From: Bacteroidia bacterium
Lineage (GTDB): Bacteria; Bacteroidota; Bacteroidia; AKYH767-A; OLB10
DNA: 15,977 nt
Reading direction: 5' to 3'
NCBI GenBank assembly: GCA_025450095.1
Contig: JANWID010000070.1
Coordinates: forward strand, 1 to 15,977
The position numbers were made by a program, and so were the translations under genes. Of this stretch, positions 7,531 to 14,078 are shown one piece after another; position 1 is the stretch's first letter; every line of letters begins with the position of its first letter. A model generated the notes under the pieces. The model was not told the DNA's origin, ran no database searches, and saw only the letters and a list, made by a program, of their open reading frames with translations.

Positions 7531-8949
7531 ATGAAAAAAATATTTACTTCCATCATACTCCTCTTGAGCATACATAGCCTGATGGCACAACCCACAGTTA
7601 ACCTGGTTCCGTTTGCAACCGGTTTCTCTGGCGGAATAAGTGACATCGCAAATGCCGGTGATAATCGATTATTTGTAGTTGAACAATTGGGATATATATC
7701 AATTGTGGATTCGGCAGGTAATGTGATGCCTAATTATTTCCTGGATATACACAGCAAGGTTACACCCACAACATTTTCTCCGGGAAATGAACAGGGATTG
7801 CTCGGGCTCGCATTCAGTCCTGATTTTGCAACTGACGGAGTTTTTTATGTTAACTATACCGATAAAAATGGTGTGGGAAATACAGTTATCTCCCGGTTTA
7901 CTGTGAGTGCAAACCCCGATATAGCAGACCCTGCTTCAGAAGAAATTATATTGAATGTTTACCAGCCTTTTTCAAATCATAATGGCGGATCCCTTGCGTT
8001 TGGCGATGATGGTTACCTTTATGTTGCACTGGGTGATGGTGGAGATGCCGGGGATCCGGGTAACCGGGCACAGAATCCGGATTCGCTGTTGGGAAAGATT
8101 TTGAGAATAGATGTTTCCGTGCCAACTGGTTATGCTATTCCACCCACGAACCCATTTGCAACTGCAGGAGGTGCGCCTGAAGTCTGGGCTTATGGATTGC
8201 GAAATCCCTGGAAAATTACTTTCGATCGCGATAATCATAATTTATGGATTGGTGATGTAGGCCAGTTTGACTGGGAGGAAATAGATTTTCAACCCGCTGC
8301 TTCTACAGGTGGTGAAAATTATGGATGGCGTTGTTATGAAGCAAATCATCCATATAATACAACCGGTTGTTCACCAATAAGTGCATACGTTGCCCCGGTC
8401 TTCGAATACGATCATAATTCTACAGCGGGCTGTGCTGTAACAGGTGGTTATGTTTACCGGGGAATTCAATTCCCTGCTTTGTCAGGATATTATTTTTTCT
8501 CGGATTATTGCAATGGTGTTATAAATACGTTGTCACCTGCAATGCTCATATCTACTGCGGGAACATTTGGAGGCAATATGTTCACCACATTTGGAGAAAA
8601 CTATAACGGCGAGCTTTTCATCAGCAGCCAGAGTAACGGAACAGTTTTTAAGATCATTGACGCAGTTACCGGCATTGAAGCGTATTCGGACCAGGTTAAC
8701 AACCTGACCATTTTCCCAAACCCGGGATATGGCCTTTTCACTTGTGAATTTGATGCGGCACAAAAAATTAATGTTGATATTGAGATAGCCGACCTTACCG
8801 GACGTGTTTTTTATCGTGATCAAAAAAGCCTTCTTCCCGGACATAATAATTTTGATATTGACCTGAAAGGAGTTAGTAGCGGATCTTACCAGTTAAAGAT
8901 CTCATCTGCAGATGTCGCAGTTTATAAAAAATTTGAAATTATTAAATAA
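7531..8949 (+). CDS. Secreted PQQ-type sugar dehydrogenase (GSDH family) with T9SS C-terminal domain
   Basis: 472 residues. Residues 1-20 are a signal peptide (MKKIFTSIILLLSIHSLMAQ). Residues 25-375 match the glucose/sorbosone dehydrogenase six-bladed propeller: EQGLLGLAFSPDF (87-99), the catalytic-type His150 in SNHNGGSLAF, DGGDAGDPGNRAQ (169-181), GKILRIDV (188-195), YGLRNPWKITFD (221-232) and GGYVYRG (305-311). Members such as YliI (Asd) oxidise aldose sugars using PQQ and calcium; many secreted Bacteroidota relatives have unproven activity, so the reaction is family knowledge, not shown here. Residues 391-472 form a type IX secretion sorting domain (LTIFPNPGYGLFTCEF ... DLTGRVFYRD ... GSYQLKISS, ending in KKFEIIK). 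That predicts export across the outer membrane and removal or anchoring of the tail. A strong terminator follows 27 bp after the stop, so the gene is monocistronic at its 3' end. Confidence 0.9.
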   Translation: MKKIFTSIILLLSIHSLMAQPTVNLVPFATGFSGGISDIANAGDNRLFVVEQLGYISIVDSAGNVMPNYFLDIHSKVTPTTFSPGNEQGLLGLAFSPDFATDGVFYVNYTDKNGVGNTVISRFTVSANPDIADPASEEIILNVYQPFSNHNGGSLAFGDDGYLYVALGDGGDAGDPGNRAQNPDSLLGKILRIDVSVPTGYAIPPTNPFATAGGAPEVWAYGLRNPWKITFDRDNHNLWIGDVGQFDWEEIDFQPAASTGGENYGWRCYEANHPYNTTGCSPISAYVAPVFEYDHNSTAGCAVTGGYVYRGIQFPALSGYYFFSDYCNGVINTLSPAMLISTAGTFGGNMFTTFGENYNGELFISSQSNGTVFKIIDAVTGIEAYSDQVNNLTIFPNPGYGLFTCEFDAAQKINVDIEIADLTGRVFYRDQKSLLPGHNNFDIDLKGVSSGSYQLKISSADVAVYKKFEIIK

Positions 8950-8975
8950 AAAATAAGGATTGAGTAGGTTCAATA

Positions 8976-9010
8976 CTATCCCCACCATATTTCGTGGGGA
9001 TAGCTTTTTT
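8976..9010 (+). terminator. Rho-independent terminator
   Basis: A perfect 10-bp stem, CTATCCCCAC (8976-8985) with GTGGGGATAG (8994-9003), 8-nt loop, then C and six T (9005-9010). It ends transcription of the dehydrogenase-like gene. Confidence 0.93.
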
Positions 9011-9057
9011 GGCTGGAGTGGGGAATTAAAGTGCCAGAATCGGAAACCGTTAGTGAC

Positions 9058-9077
9058 TATGTGAAAATTTTCACATA
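9058..9077. promoter_or_regulatory. Perfect 20-bp palindrome with CRP/FNR-type half sites
   Basis: TATGTGAAAATTTTCACATA is a gapless palindrome. It contains TGTGA-N6-TCACA (9060-9075), the textbook recognition pattern of Crp/Fnr-family dimers. It lies after the terminator of the upstream gene and 109 bp before the ATG at 9187, so it could control the receiver gene. The binding protein is unknown. Confidence 0.6.
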
Positions 9078-9138
9078 ATTAAAATCTTTTTCTTATTTTC
9101 GGGGTTATATGATTTGCGTGCAGAAATCCGCGGGAATG

Positions 9139-9151
9139 GACGGCAGGCAGG
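9139..9151 (+). repeat. Dispersed 13-mer GACGGCAGGCAGG
   Basis: Exact match to 7333-7345, and the near reverse complement of 7256-7268. Outside coding sequence. Probably a fragment of the same repeat family as the composite element at 7217-7375. Confidence 0.5.
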
Positions 9152-9186
9152 TATACTAACCACAGTAGGGATTTAATTACATAATT

Positions 9187-9747
9187 ATGGTATTTTCAAC
9201 GAATTACGAATGCAAATTCGTAGATAAGGGTATATTATTGTCAAATGCAAAACTGTATGCAGTATTTCATCCTGAGTTTGCTTCAGCATCGGGAACAATA
9301 CCTGGAAGAAATAATCAGCTCCAGGTGGTGCTTGCCGATGATGATGAGGACGACCGGATGTTTTTTGCAGATGCAATCAGGACAGTAGCTCCGGCAGCTT
9401 CTCTTACCACGGTTCATAATGGCGAAGACCTGATTTCACATTTAAAGCAACTTCAGGACTCACTACCAGATCTGATTTTTATAGATCTCAACATGCCGTA
9501 CAAAAACGGGCTGGAGTGCTTACGGGAAATTAAATCGAATGAGCGATTCCGTCATCTTCCCGTTCTCATATATTCCACATCTGTTAACCGCGATCACGTT
9601 GATGATACATATAATAATGGGGCCAGCCTGTATATTCAGAAGCCGGCAAGTTACCACGGTATTACCAGGATTTTATCAGATATTTTTGCATTGGCACCGT
9701 CGGGATGGAGCCATCAGCCCGGTCGCGAAAAATTTGTGATCCATTAA
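9187..9747 (+). CDS. Single-domain response regulator (CheY/Rcp1-like receiver)
   Basis: 186 residues in the open frame from the ATG at 9187; the receiver occupies about 45-172. Conserved sites are D51-D53 (VVLADDDEDDR), the phosphoacceptor D100 in LIFIDLNMPYKNG, T131 in LIYSTSV and K152 in YIQKPAS. The PYKNG-L-CL-IK pattern is typical of Rcp1-type receivers that serve phytochrome-like or orphan kinases. No output domain follows, so it acts as a phospho-dependent protein partner or relay. The first 44 residues match nothing I know, and codons 4-13 come from a TACGAAT palindrome of the repeat family found elsewhere in the window, so the real start may be further in at a non-ATG codon. No kinase adjoins it on this strand; the nearest, the receiver-PAS kinase at 11634-13076, is a possible partner by proximity only. 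No strong terminator follows. Confidence 0.82.
   Translation: MVFSTNYECKFVDKGILLSNAKLYAVFHPEFASASGTIPGRNNQLQVVLADDDEDDRMFFADAIRTVAPAASLTTVHNGEDLISHLKQLQDSLPDLIFIDLNMPYKNGLECLREIKSNERFRHLPVLIYSTSVNRDHVDDTYNNGASLYIQKPASYHGITRILSDIFALAPSGWSHQPGREKFVIH
9199..9222. repeat. TACGAAT palindrome inside the receiver ORF's 5' end
   Basis: TACGAAT (9205-9211) and ATTCGTA (9216-9222) form a perfect 7-bp stem with a GCAA loop, preceded by ACGAAT (9199-9204). The heptamer is the building block of the repeats at 9806-9848 and 15655-15977. Confidence 0.6.
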
Positions 9748-10014
9748 AAAAGAAAACTTTTAATTGAAATCCCTGAAGAGGTTCAATAAATTTTCAAGTC
9801 TTCGCCAATGTAACGAATATACGAATCGGCTTCGCCGTACGAATCTACGAATGTTGGATTTTATAATTCGTCGATTCGTATTAAATTTAATTTTTTTGAG
9901 GATTAAAAGGAAAACTTTTCTACAATTTCACCGGACAGTTTCGTTTATACCCAATCCGTTCATTTATAGAATGAATGGTATGTTAGTTGCCTTTTAGGTA
10001 TAAATCGAATTAAA
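9748..10014. other. Non-coding gap holding a diverged 43-bp repeat and a small hairpin
   Basis: The open frame at 9764-9997 lacks any recognisable domain and runs through the repeat, so I do not call it a gene. Besides the repeat at 9806-9848, CCGTTCATT (9956-9964) pairs with AATGAATGG (9970-9978) with one G-T pair. No clear promoter for the gene at 10015 was seen. Confidence 0.55.
9806..9848 (-). repeat. Isolated diverged copy of the 43-bp repeat, inverse orientation
   Basis: This 43-bp stretch aligns without gaps to the reverse complement of the units at 15712-15969, starting at AATGTAACGAAT and ending at TACGAATCTAC. The centre differs: CGGC-TTC-GCCG here against AGGC-TGC-GCCT in the array. 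The stem is kept by paired changes at both ends (A-T to C-G). Confidence 0.8.
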
Positions 10015-11157
10015 ATGCTGTATCAACCCGCCTATATCCGGACAACTTGTGGACTCCTGATTTTTACAATCATCCTTGCGCTTTTAATTGCAGGAAAAAC
10101 TTTTTTTATTCCGTTTACCATTGCAGTGCTGTTTTCCTTTCTGTTGCTTCCGGTTTCTTCCATGATGGAAAATAAAGGATTGCCCCGCGAGTTAGCTATC
10201 ATCTTTACACTTCTTATCTGTTTCGCATTCCTTGGACTTCTCTTTACATTCCTTTATTATGAGATCATGATCTTTGTGGATGATGCACCGGTGTTGCGGG
10301 AAAAGCTGGATCAGAAAATCCTGGAATTGCAGCGATTTATTTCAACCACTTTTAACATCAGCAAATGGGAACAAAACCAATGGTATCACGAACAATCGGA
10401 TAGTATATTAAATTTCAGCGGCAGCTACCTGACTGGAATTTTTACTTATACGGGTGGCCTGCTTACATCCATCGCATTGGTTCCGATATATATTTTTTTT
10501 CTAACCTACCACCGCGATAAAATAAAAAAATTTATTTGCAGGGCTGTTCCGGGTAAACACAATGAATACCTGCTCGAAGTTGTAAAAAAAACCGTCTCTG
10601 TTTCACAAAAGTACACTAAGGGATTGCTTATCGATGTGCTCATCGTTTCGTTATTGAATGCAACCGGATTCCTGATTCTTGGTCTTGATCATGCTATTCT
10701 GCTGGGGCTTCTTGCTGGTTTACTTAATCTTATTCCATATGTCGGAGTTCTGGTAGGAAGCATATTTCCATTCTTTTTTGCATTACTTACGGAAGATTCC
10801 ACTTCTGTAGCATTCGGATCGATTGCTGTTTGTGGTATCGTGCAATTCCTGGATAATAATTTTATTACTCCTAAAGTTGTTGGTTCAAGCGTCAGCATTA
10901 ATCCTCTTTCAACACTGATTGCAATTATCATTGGTGGAATGATGTGGGGCATTGTCGGGATGATGCTTTTTATACCGCTTCTTGGAATGCTGAAAGTAAT
11001 TATGGACAGTTTTGAATCTACCCGCCCGTATGGTTACCTGATCGGAGAAGAGGATGATCTCAAGCCGTTGGTTAAAAATTCCGGACCACAAAAAATTATT
11101 CTCCTGAATGAACCCGATGATGAGATTGCGGAAATCAGAAGAATTCACCCTGATTAA
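10015..11157 (+). CDS. AI-2E/PerM-family membrane permease
   Basis: 380 residues, normal for PF01594 (YdiK/PerM/TqsA). About eight membrane segments: roughly 12-27, 31-47, 60-82, 147-164, 204-223, 228-257, 265-279 and 298-330, with a soluble loop at 83-145 that is characteristic of the family. Family signatures are LNLIPYVGVLVG (237-248), ITPKVVGSSVSINPL (284-298) and the GGMMWGIVGMMLFIPLLG stretch (307-324). The charged tail (340-380) is cytoplasmic. Members have been linked to export of autoinducer-2 (TqsA) or to sodium/proton antiport; which applies here cannot be told, so the name is a family label only. It follows the receiver gene by 267 bp that include a repeat, so co-transcription is possible but not shown. 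It converges with the kinase operon on a shared terminator. Confidence 0.93.
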   Translation: MLYQPAYIRTTCGLLIFTIILALLIAGKTFFIPFTIAVLFSFLLLPVSSMMENKGLPRELAIIFTLLICFAFLGLLFTFLYYEIMIFVDDAPVLREKLDQKILELQRFISTTFNISKWEQNQWYHEQSDSILNFSGSYLTGIFTYTGGLLTSIALVPIYIFFLTYHRDKIKKFICRAVPGKHNEYLLEVVKKTVSVSQKYTKGLLIDVLIVSLLNATGFLILGLDHAILLGLLAGLLNLIPYVGVLVGSIFPFFFALLTEDSTSVAFGSIAVCGIVQFLDNNFITPKVVGSSVSINPLSTLIAIIIGGMMWGIVGMMLFIPLLGMLKVIMDSFESTRPYGYLIGEEDDLKPLVKNSGPQKIILLNEPDDEIAEIRRIHPD

Positions 11158-11205
11158 ATTCCATCAACTTTTTTAGGAGTGGGATTATTTAATATTTCCG
11201 AACAT

Positions 11206-11238
11206 AAAAAGAGCCGGGTCAACGCTCCCGGCTTATTT
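11206..11238. terminator. Bidirectional terminator between convergent genes
   Basis: AGCCGGG (11212-11218) pairs perfectly with CCCGGCT (11227-11233) across an 8-nt loop. On the plus side TATTTT follows (11234-11239); on the minus side CTTTTTATG follows. It serves the permease (ending 11157) and the kinase operon (ending 11267). Confidence 0.85.
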
Positions 11239-11266
11239 TGAATTTAGAGAATGATTATATCCCTTA

Positions 11267-11629
11267 TTAATTAACAAGGGAACTGACTGCATCCAGCAAC
11301 TGTTTTTTATTAAATGGTTTGGTTATGCATTTATCAGCAAAAGTTATGGTGCTGTTTAGAATATCTTCGTCAAGCCCGGTAATAACAATAACCGGAACCT
11401 TGTTGGTGTCTTCATTTTCTTTTACAGCATCCACCAGGTCGAATCCGCCCCAATAAGGAAGCATAATGTCGGTAATAACCAGGTCATAATTCACTCCTGA
11501 TATTTTTGTTTTGCCTGTATGAACCGAATCAGCGGTATCTACTTCATATCCTTCAAGGGATAAAATAGTTTTTATCGCGTATAACAATTCTTTATCGTCT
11601 TCGATTATTAAAATTTTTCTGCCTTTCAT
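11267..11629 (-). CDS. Single-domain response regulator (CheY-like receiver)
   Basis: 120 residues, just one receiver. The acidic pocket is E10-D11-D12 (ILIIEDDKELL), the phosphoacceptor D54 is in LVITDIMLPYWGG, the switch Thr84 is in VIVITGLD and K104 is in CITKPFNKK. There is no DNA-binding or enzyme domain. It starts 4 bp after the stop of the receiver-PAS kinase, so it is translated from the same message and is the likely phosphoryl acceptor of that kinase (established logic for adjacent pairs; the specific pairing is inferred). The output could be a protein-protein effect, or back-transfer to the receiver at the kinase's own N-terminus. It ends just before the bidirectional terminator and is thus the last gene of the YihY-kinase-receiver operon. 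Confidence 0.94.
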   Translation of the reverse strand: MKGRKILIIEDDKELLYAIKTILSLEGYEVDTADSVHTGKTKISGVNYDLVITDIMLPYWGGFDLVDAVKENEDTNKVPVIVITGLDEDILNSTITFADKCITKPFNKKQLLDAVSSLVN

Positions 11630-11633
11630 TTTA

Positions 11634-13076
11634 TCAGGAATTTACTTTTAGTTTAATAATAAATTTTGTGCCTTTTCCTACAACACTTACAACATCAATC
11701 AAGCCTTCGTGAGTAAGAATAATATTATGAGTTGTACTCAGGCCAAGACCAGTTCCCTTTGGTTTCCCGCTGAAGAAAGGATCAAATATCCTGCCGACAT
11801 CCTGTTGAGGAATTCCCCGGCCATTGTCTTCAATTTCAATCACGCAATAGGGATCATCTAATTTTGTAATAATAGTTAGTTCACCATTGGAGTCGTGCAT
11901 TGCCTCAATTGCATTAATAATAATATTCAGAAAAGCGATTTTTAATTTACCTGCATCAACCGAAATGTCACAAATGTCGGGGCTGAAGTTGGTATTTACT
12001 TTTACGTTACGCAGGATTAGCCGGTCCTGAACTAATACAAGCGTTTCTTTTATGAGTTTGTTGATGGAGTATTTACTGACAGAAAGCTGCGCGGGCTTGG
12101 AGGAATTAAGCAGTTCCGTAATCAGGCTGCCAATCCGGTCAGAATTCCTTTTGACAATATCGAAATACATCTTAAGGTCCATGTTTACTGGTAATTCTGC
12201 TTCAAGCTGTTCCAGTGAAAGGTTAATATTTGTGAGGGGATTCCTGATTTCGTGAGCAATCATACGCACAATACGTCCGGTAACTGCAAGCTTTTCGGAA
12301 GTAGCAAGATCCTGTTCGATCTTTCTTCTTTTTGTAATATCATGGATTACACCGAACACCATCGGATGACCGTTATCATTTTCCTGGAAGCTGAATGAAA
12401 GCAGGCATATTTTACTCTTTCCGGTTTTCGAAATAAAATGTTGTTCAAAATCATGCACTTCATTCTTCAATTTCAGTAGATCGTCAATCATATTCCTGGA
12501 ATGTTCATCAGTCGTCAGGTCCTGTATTTTTAAACCTTTTAACTCGCCGGGAGTATATTCCAGTATACGTGTTACAGAATCATTGGAATCGACAAATGTT
12601 CCGTGTTCATTGGCGATGAAAAGCATATCACGTGTCCGTTCGAATATATTGCGGTATTTGGCTTCACTCTTTTCGAGCTTTTGTCTGGCTTCATAGCGAT
12701 CAACGGCATACCTTAATGTACGTTCCAGTTTTTCCACATCCAATTCACTCTTCACGAGGTAATCGGAGGCGCCGAGTTCCATTGCCATTTTATCAATATG
12801 CCTGTCGCCCTTGCCCGTAAGCATAATGATCGGGTTTGTGTTTCCCAGTTGCCAGGCGCTTCTCAGGAATTCAATTCCGGTTTCATTTCCCAAAAGGTAA
12901 TCAACAAAATAAACCTCGTGTGCTTTTTCTTTCAGGCTTTTAATGCCTACCTGGATATCGGGAGTCCAGTCCACCTGTGGATCGAATCCAGGCATATCAT
13001 CAAATAGTTCCTTCGTTAAAAAATAATCCTCTTCATCGTCGTCTATCAAAAGGATGCGGATATTTCGTTGCGTCAT
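11634..13076 (-). CDS. Hybrid sensor kinase: N-terminal receiver, PAS, HisKA, HATPase
   Basis: 480 residues, no membrane helix or signal peptide, so cytoplasmic. The receiver (about 5-125) has D12-D14, phosphoacceptor D59 (VYFVDYLLGNETG), T87 (IIMLTGKG) and K109 (DYLVKSEL). A short coil (126-141) leads to a PAS domain (about 141-253: YRNIFERTRDMLFIANEHG ... FGVIHDITKRR). The HisKA helix has H275 in IAHEIRNPLTNI. The HATPase domain shows the N box (N384/N388 in LNIIINAIEAM), G1 DNGRGI (417-422), the F box FDPFF (431-435) and G2 GTGLGL (441-446). All catalytic residues are present. The receiver-first order means the kinase is itself controlled by phosphorylation from another protein, or autoregulated. 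It sits 15 bp after the YihY gene and 4 bp before a lone receiver, in one operon. The PAS ligand is not evident. Confidence 0.94.
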   Translation of the reverse strand: MTQRNIRILLIDDDEEDYFLTKELFDDMPGFDPQVDWTPDIQVGIKSLKEKAHEVYFVDYLLGNETGIEFLRSAWQLGNTNPIIMLTGKGDRHIDKMAMELGASDYLVKSELDVEKLERTLRYAVDRYEARQKLEKSEAKYRNIFERTRDMLFIANEHGTFVDSNDSVTRILEYTPGELKGLKIQDLTTDEHSRNMIDDLLKLKNEVHDFEQHFISKTGKSKICLLSFSFQENDNGHPMVFGVIHDITKRRKIEQDLATSEKLAVTGRIVRMIAHEIRNPLTNINLSLEQLEAELPVNMDLKMYFDIVKRNSDRIGSLITELLNSSKPAQLSVSKYSINKLIKETLVLVQDRLILRNVKVNTNFSPDICDISVDAGKLKIAFLNIIINAIEAMHDSNGELTIITKLDDPYCVIEIEDNGRGIPQQDVGRIFDPFFSGKPKGTGLGLSTTHNIILTHEGLIDVVSVVGKGTKFIIKLKVNS

Positions 13077-13091
13077 ACGTTCGATGAAATA

Positions 13092-14024
13092 TTATTTTGG
13101 TAATTCTTTTTCAATATGTTTAACAAAAACAGCATATTCATTTGGTTCGATTCCAGTGCTGAACCTTTCAGCATAAACTTGAGTAAATTCCGCCCCAAAA
13201 AACAGGATCATTGAGGAATAATATACCCAGACTAAAATAATGATCACAGAACCGGCAGCGCCATATGTGGAACCGACATCGGAATTGCCAAGGTATAAAC
13301 TTATAAGGACTTTTCCAATCATGAACATTATGGTGGTAAACAAAGCGCCGAAGATTACAATTCTCCAGCGTATACGGGCATCCGGGAGTATTTTAAAAAT
13401 GGTAGCAAACAGCATGGTGATCACGCTTAACAATAGAATTATATTAAGCGCATAAAATGCATAAACTGCCACATCGGGGAAGAGTCGTTGCAACTGGTAA
13501 TTGAATATATCAAGCACGGCATTTAGTGTAAGGGAAACCAGAAGAATGAAACCTATTACTACTATCATTGAAAAGCTGATTACCCGGTTAATGATCAGCT
13601 TGAAAAAACCGCGTTTCGGTTTTGCTTTCAAGCCCCAGATAATATTGATGGAATCCTGTATTTCGGCGAATACACCGGTTGCGCCGAACAGAAGCGCGAT
13701 GATGCTTATACTCGTAGCCCAGAATGAATTTTTATCGAATATCGTTGCTGTTATTGTTTGTTGAATCTGTGCTGCTGCAGGCTTCCCGACAAGACTCTGA
13801 ATTTGTGCGTAAATCTGTCCTTCAATAGCCTCTTGCCCGAATACAATTCCAGTTGTTCGAATGATTATCACCAGCAGTGGTGGTATTGAAAAAATTGTAT
13901 AATAAGCCAGTGCAGCACTCAGCTTTATACCGTTATCATCGCTAAATTCAGAAAGTGTATCTTTTACAAGATTCCAGAACTCTTTCAGCGATGGAATCTT
14001 TAAATCGTAAATTATCCGGGGCAT
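13092..14024 (-). CDS. YihY/BrkB-family inner-membrane protein
   Basis: 310 residues, typical for PF03631. Six predicted membrane helices: about 36-57, 104-122, 145-171, 187-211, 222-246 and 256-277. Family signatures are KLSAALAYYTIFSIPPLL (34-51), the GATGVFAEIQDSINIIW region (114-130), DARIRWR (215-221) and TYGAAGSVIIILVWVYYS followed by FGAEFTQVYA (253-285). The family was once labelled ribonuclease BN; that assignment was withdrawn, and its role is unsettled (transport or lipid movement has been suggested for relatives). It is the first gene of a minus-strand operon, 15 bp before the receiver-PAS kinase, a linkage that may mean the kinase monitors a process involving this protein. Its promoter must lie in the 54-bp gap shared with the divergent AsmA-like gene. 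Confidence 0.93.
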   Translation of the reverse strand: MPRIIYDLKIPSLKEFWNLVKDTLSEFSDDNGIKLSAALAYYTIFSIPPLLVIIIRTTGIVFGQEAIEGQIYAQIQSLVGKPAAAQIQQTITATIFDKNSFWATSISIIALLFGATGVFAEIQDSINIIWGLKAKPKRGFFKLIINRVISFSMIVVIGFILLVSLTLNAVLDIFNYQLQRLFPDVAVYAFYALNIILLLSVITMLFATIFKILPDARIRWRIVIFGALFTTIMFMIGKVLISLYLGNSDVGSTYGAAGSVIIILVWVYYSSMILFFGAEFTQVYAERFSTGIEPNEYAVFVKHIEKELPK

Positions 14025-14078
14025 GTTCCGCTATTTTCAATAATTAAACCAAATTGACCGGGCATCAATTTTGACCAT
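14025..14078. promoter_or_regulatory. Divergent intergenic region with two TTGACC direct repeats
   Basis: This 54-bp gap (75 bp if the inner ATG at 14100 is used) must carry signals for two divergent genes. TTGACC occurs at 14054-14059 and 14071-14076, 17 bp apart start to start; on the minus strand this reads GGTCAA twice. No full Bacteroidota promoter match was seen, so a regulator site is only a suggestion. Confidence 0.3.

Noticed and set aside
9107..9115. Possible -7 box TATGATTTG before the receiver gene, and a similar TAGTGTTTG near 7488
   Set aside because: Both have three rather than two bases between TA and TTTG and no convincing -33 partner.
9764..9997. 77-residue open frame between the receiver and the permease
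   Set aside because: It runs straight through the diverged 43-bp repeat, has no recognisable domain or leader, and is rich in Arg/Phe/Asn as expected of translated AT-rich non-coding DNA.
13092..14024. Ribonuclease BN annotation for the YihY-family gene
   Set aside because: The old name came from a misassignment; the protein is a six-helix membrane protein without nuclease motifs.
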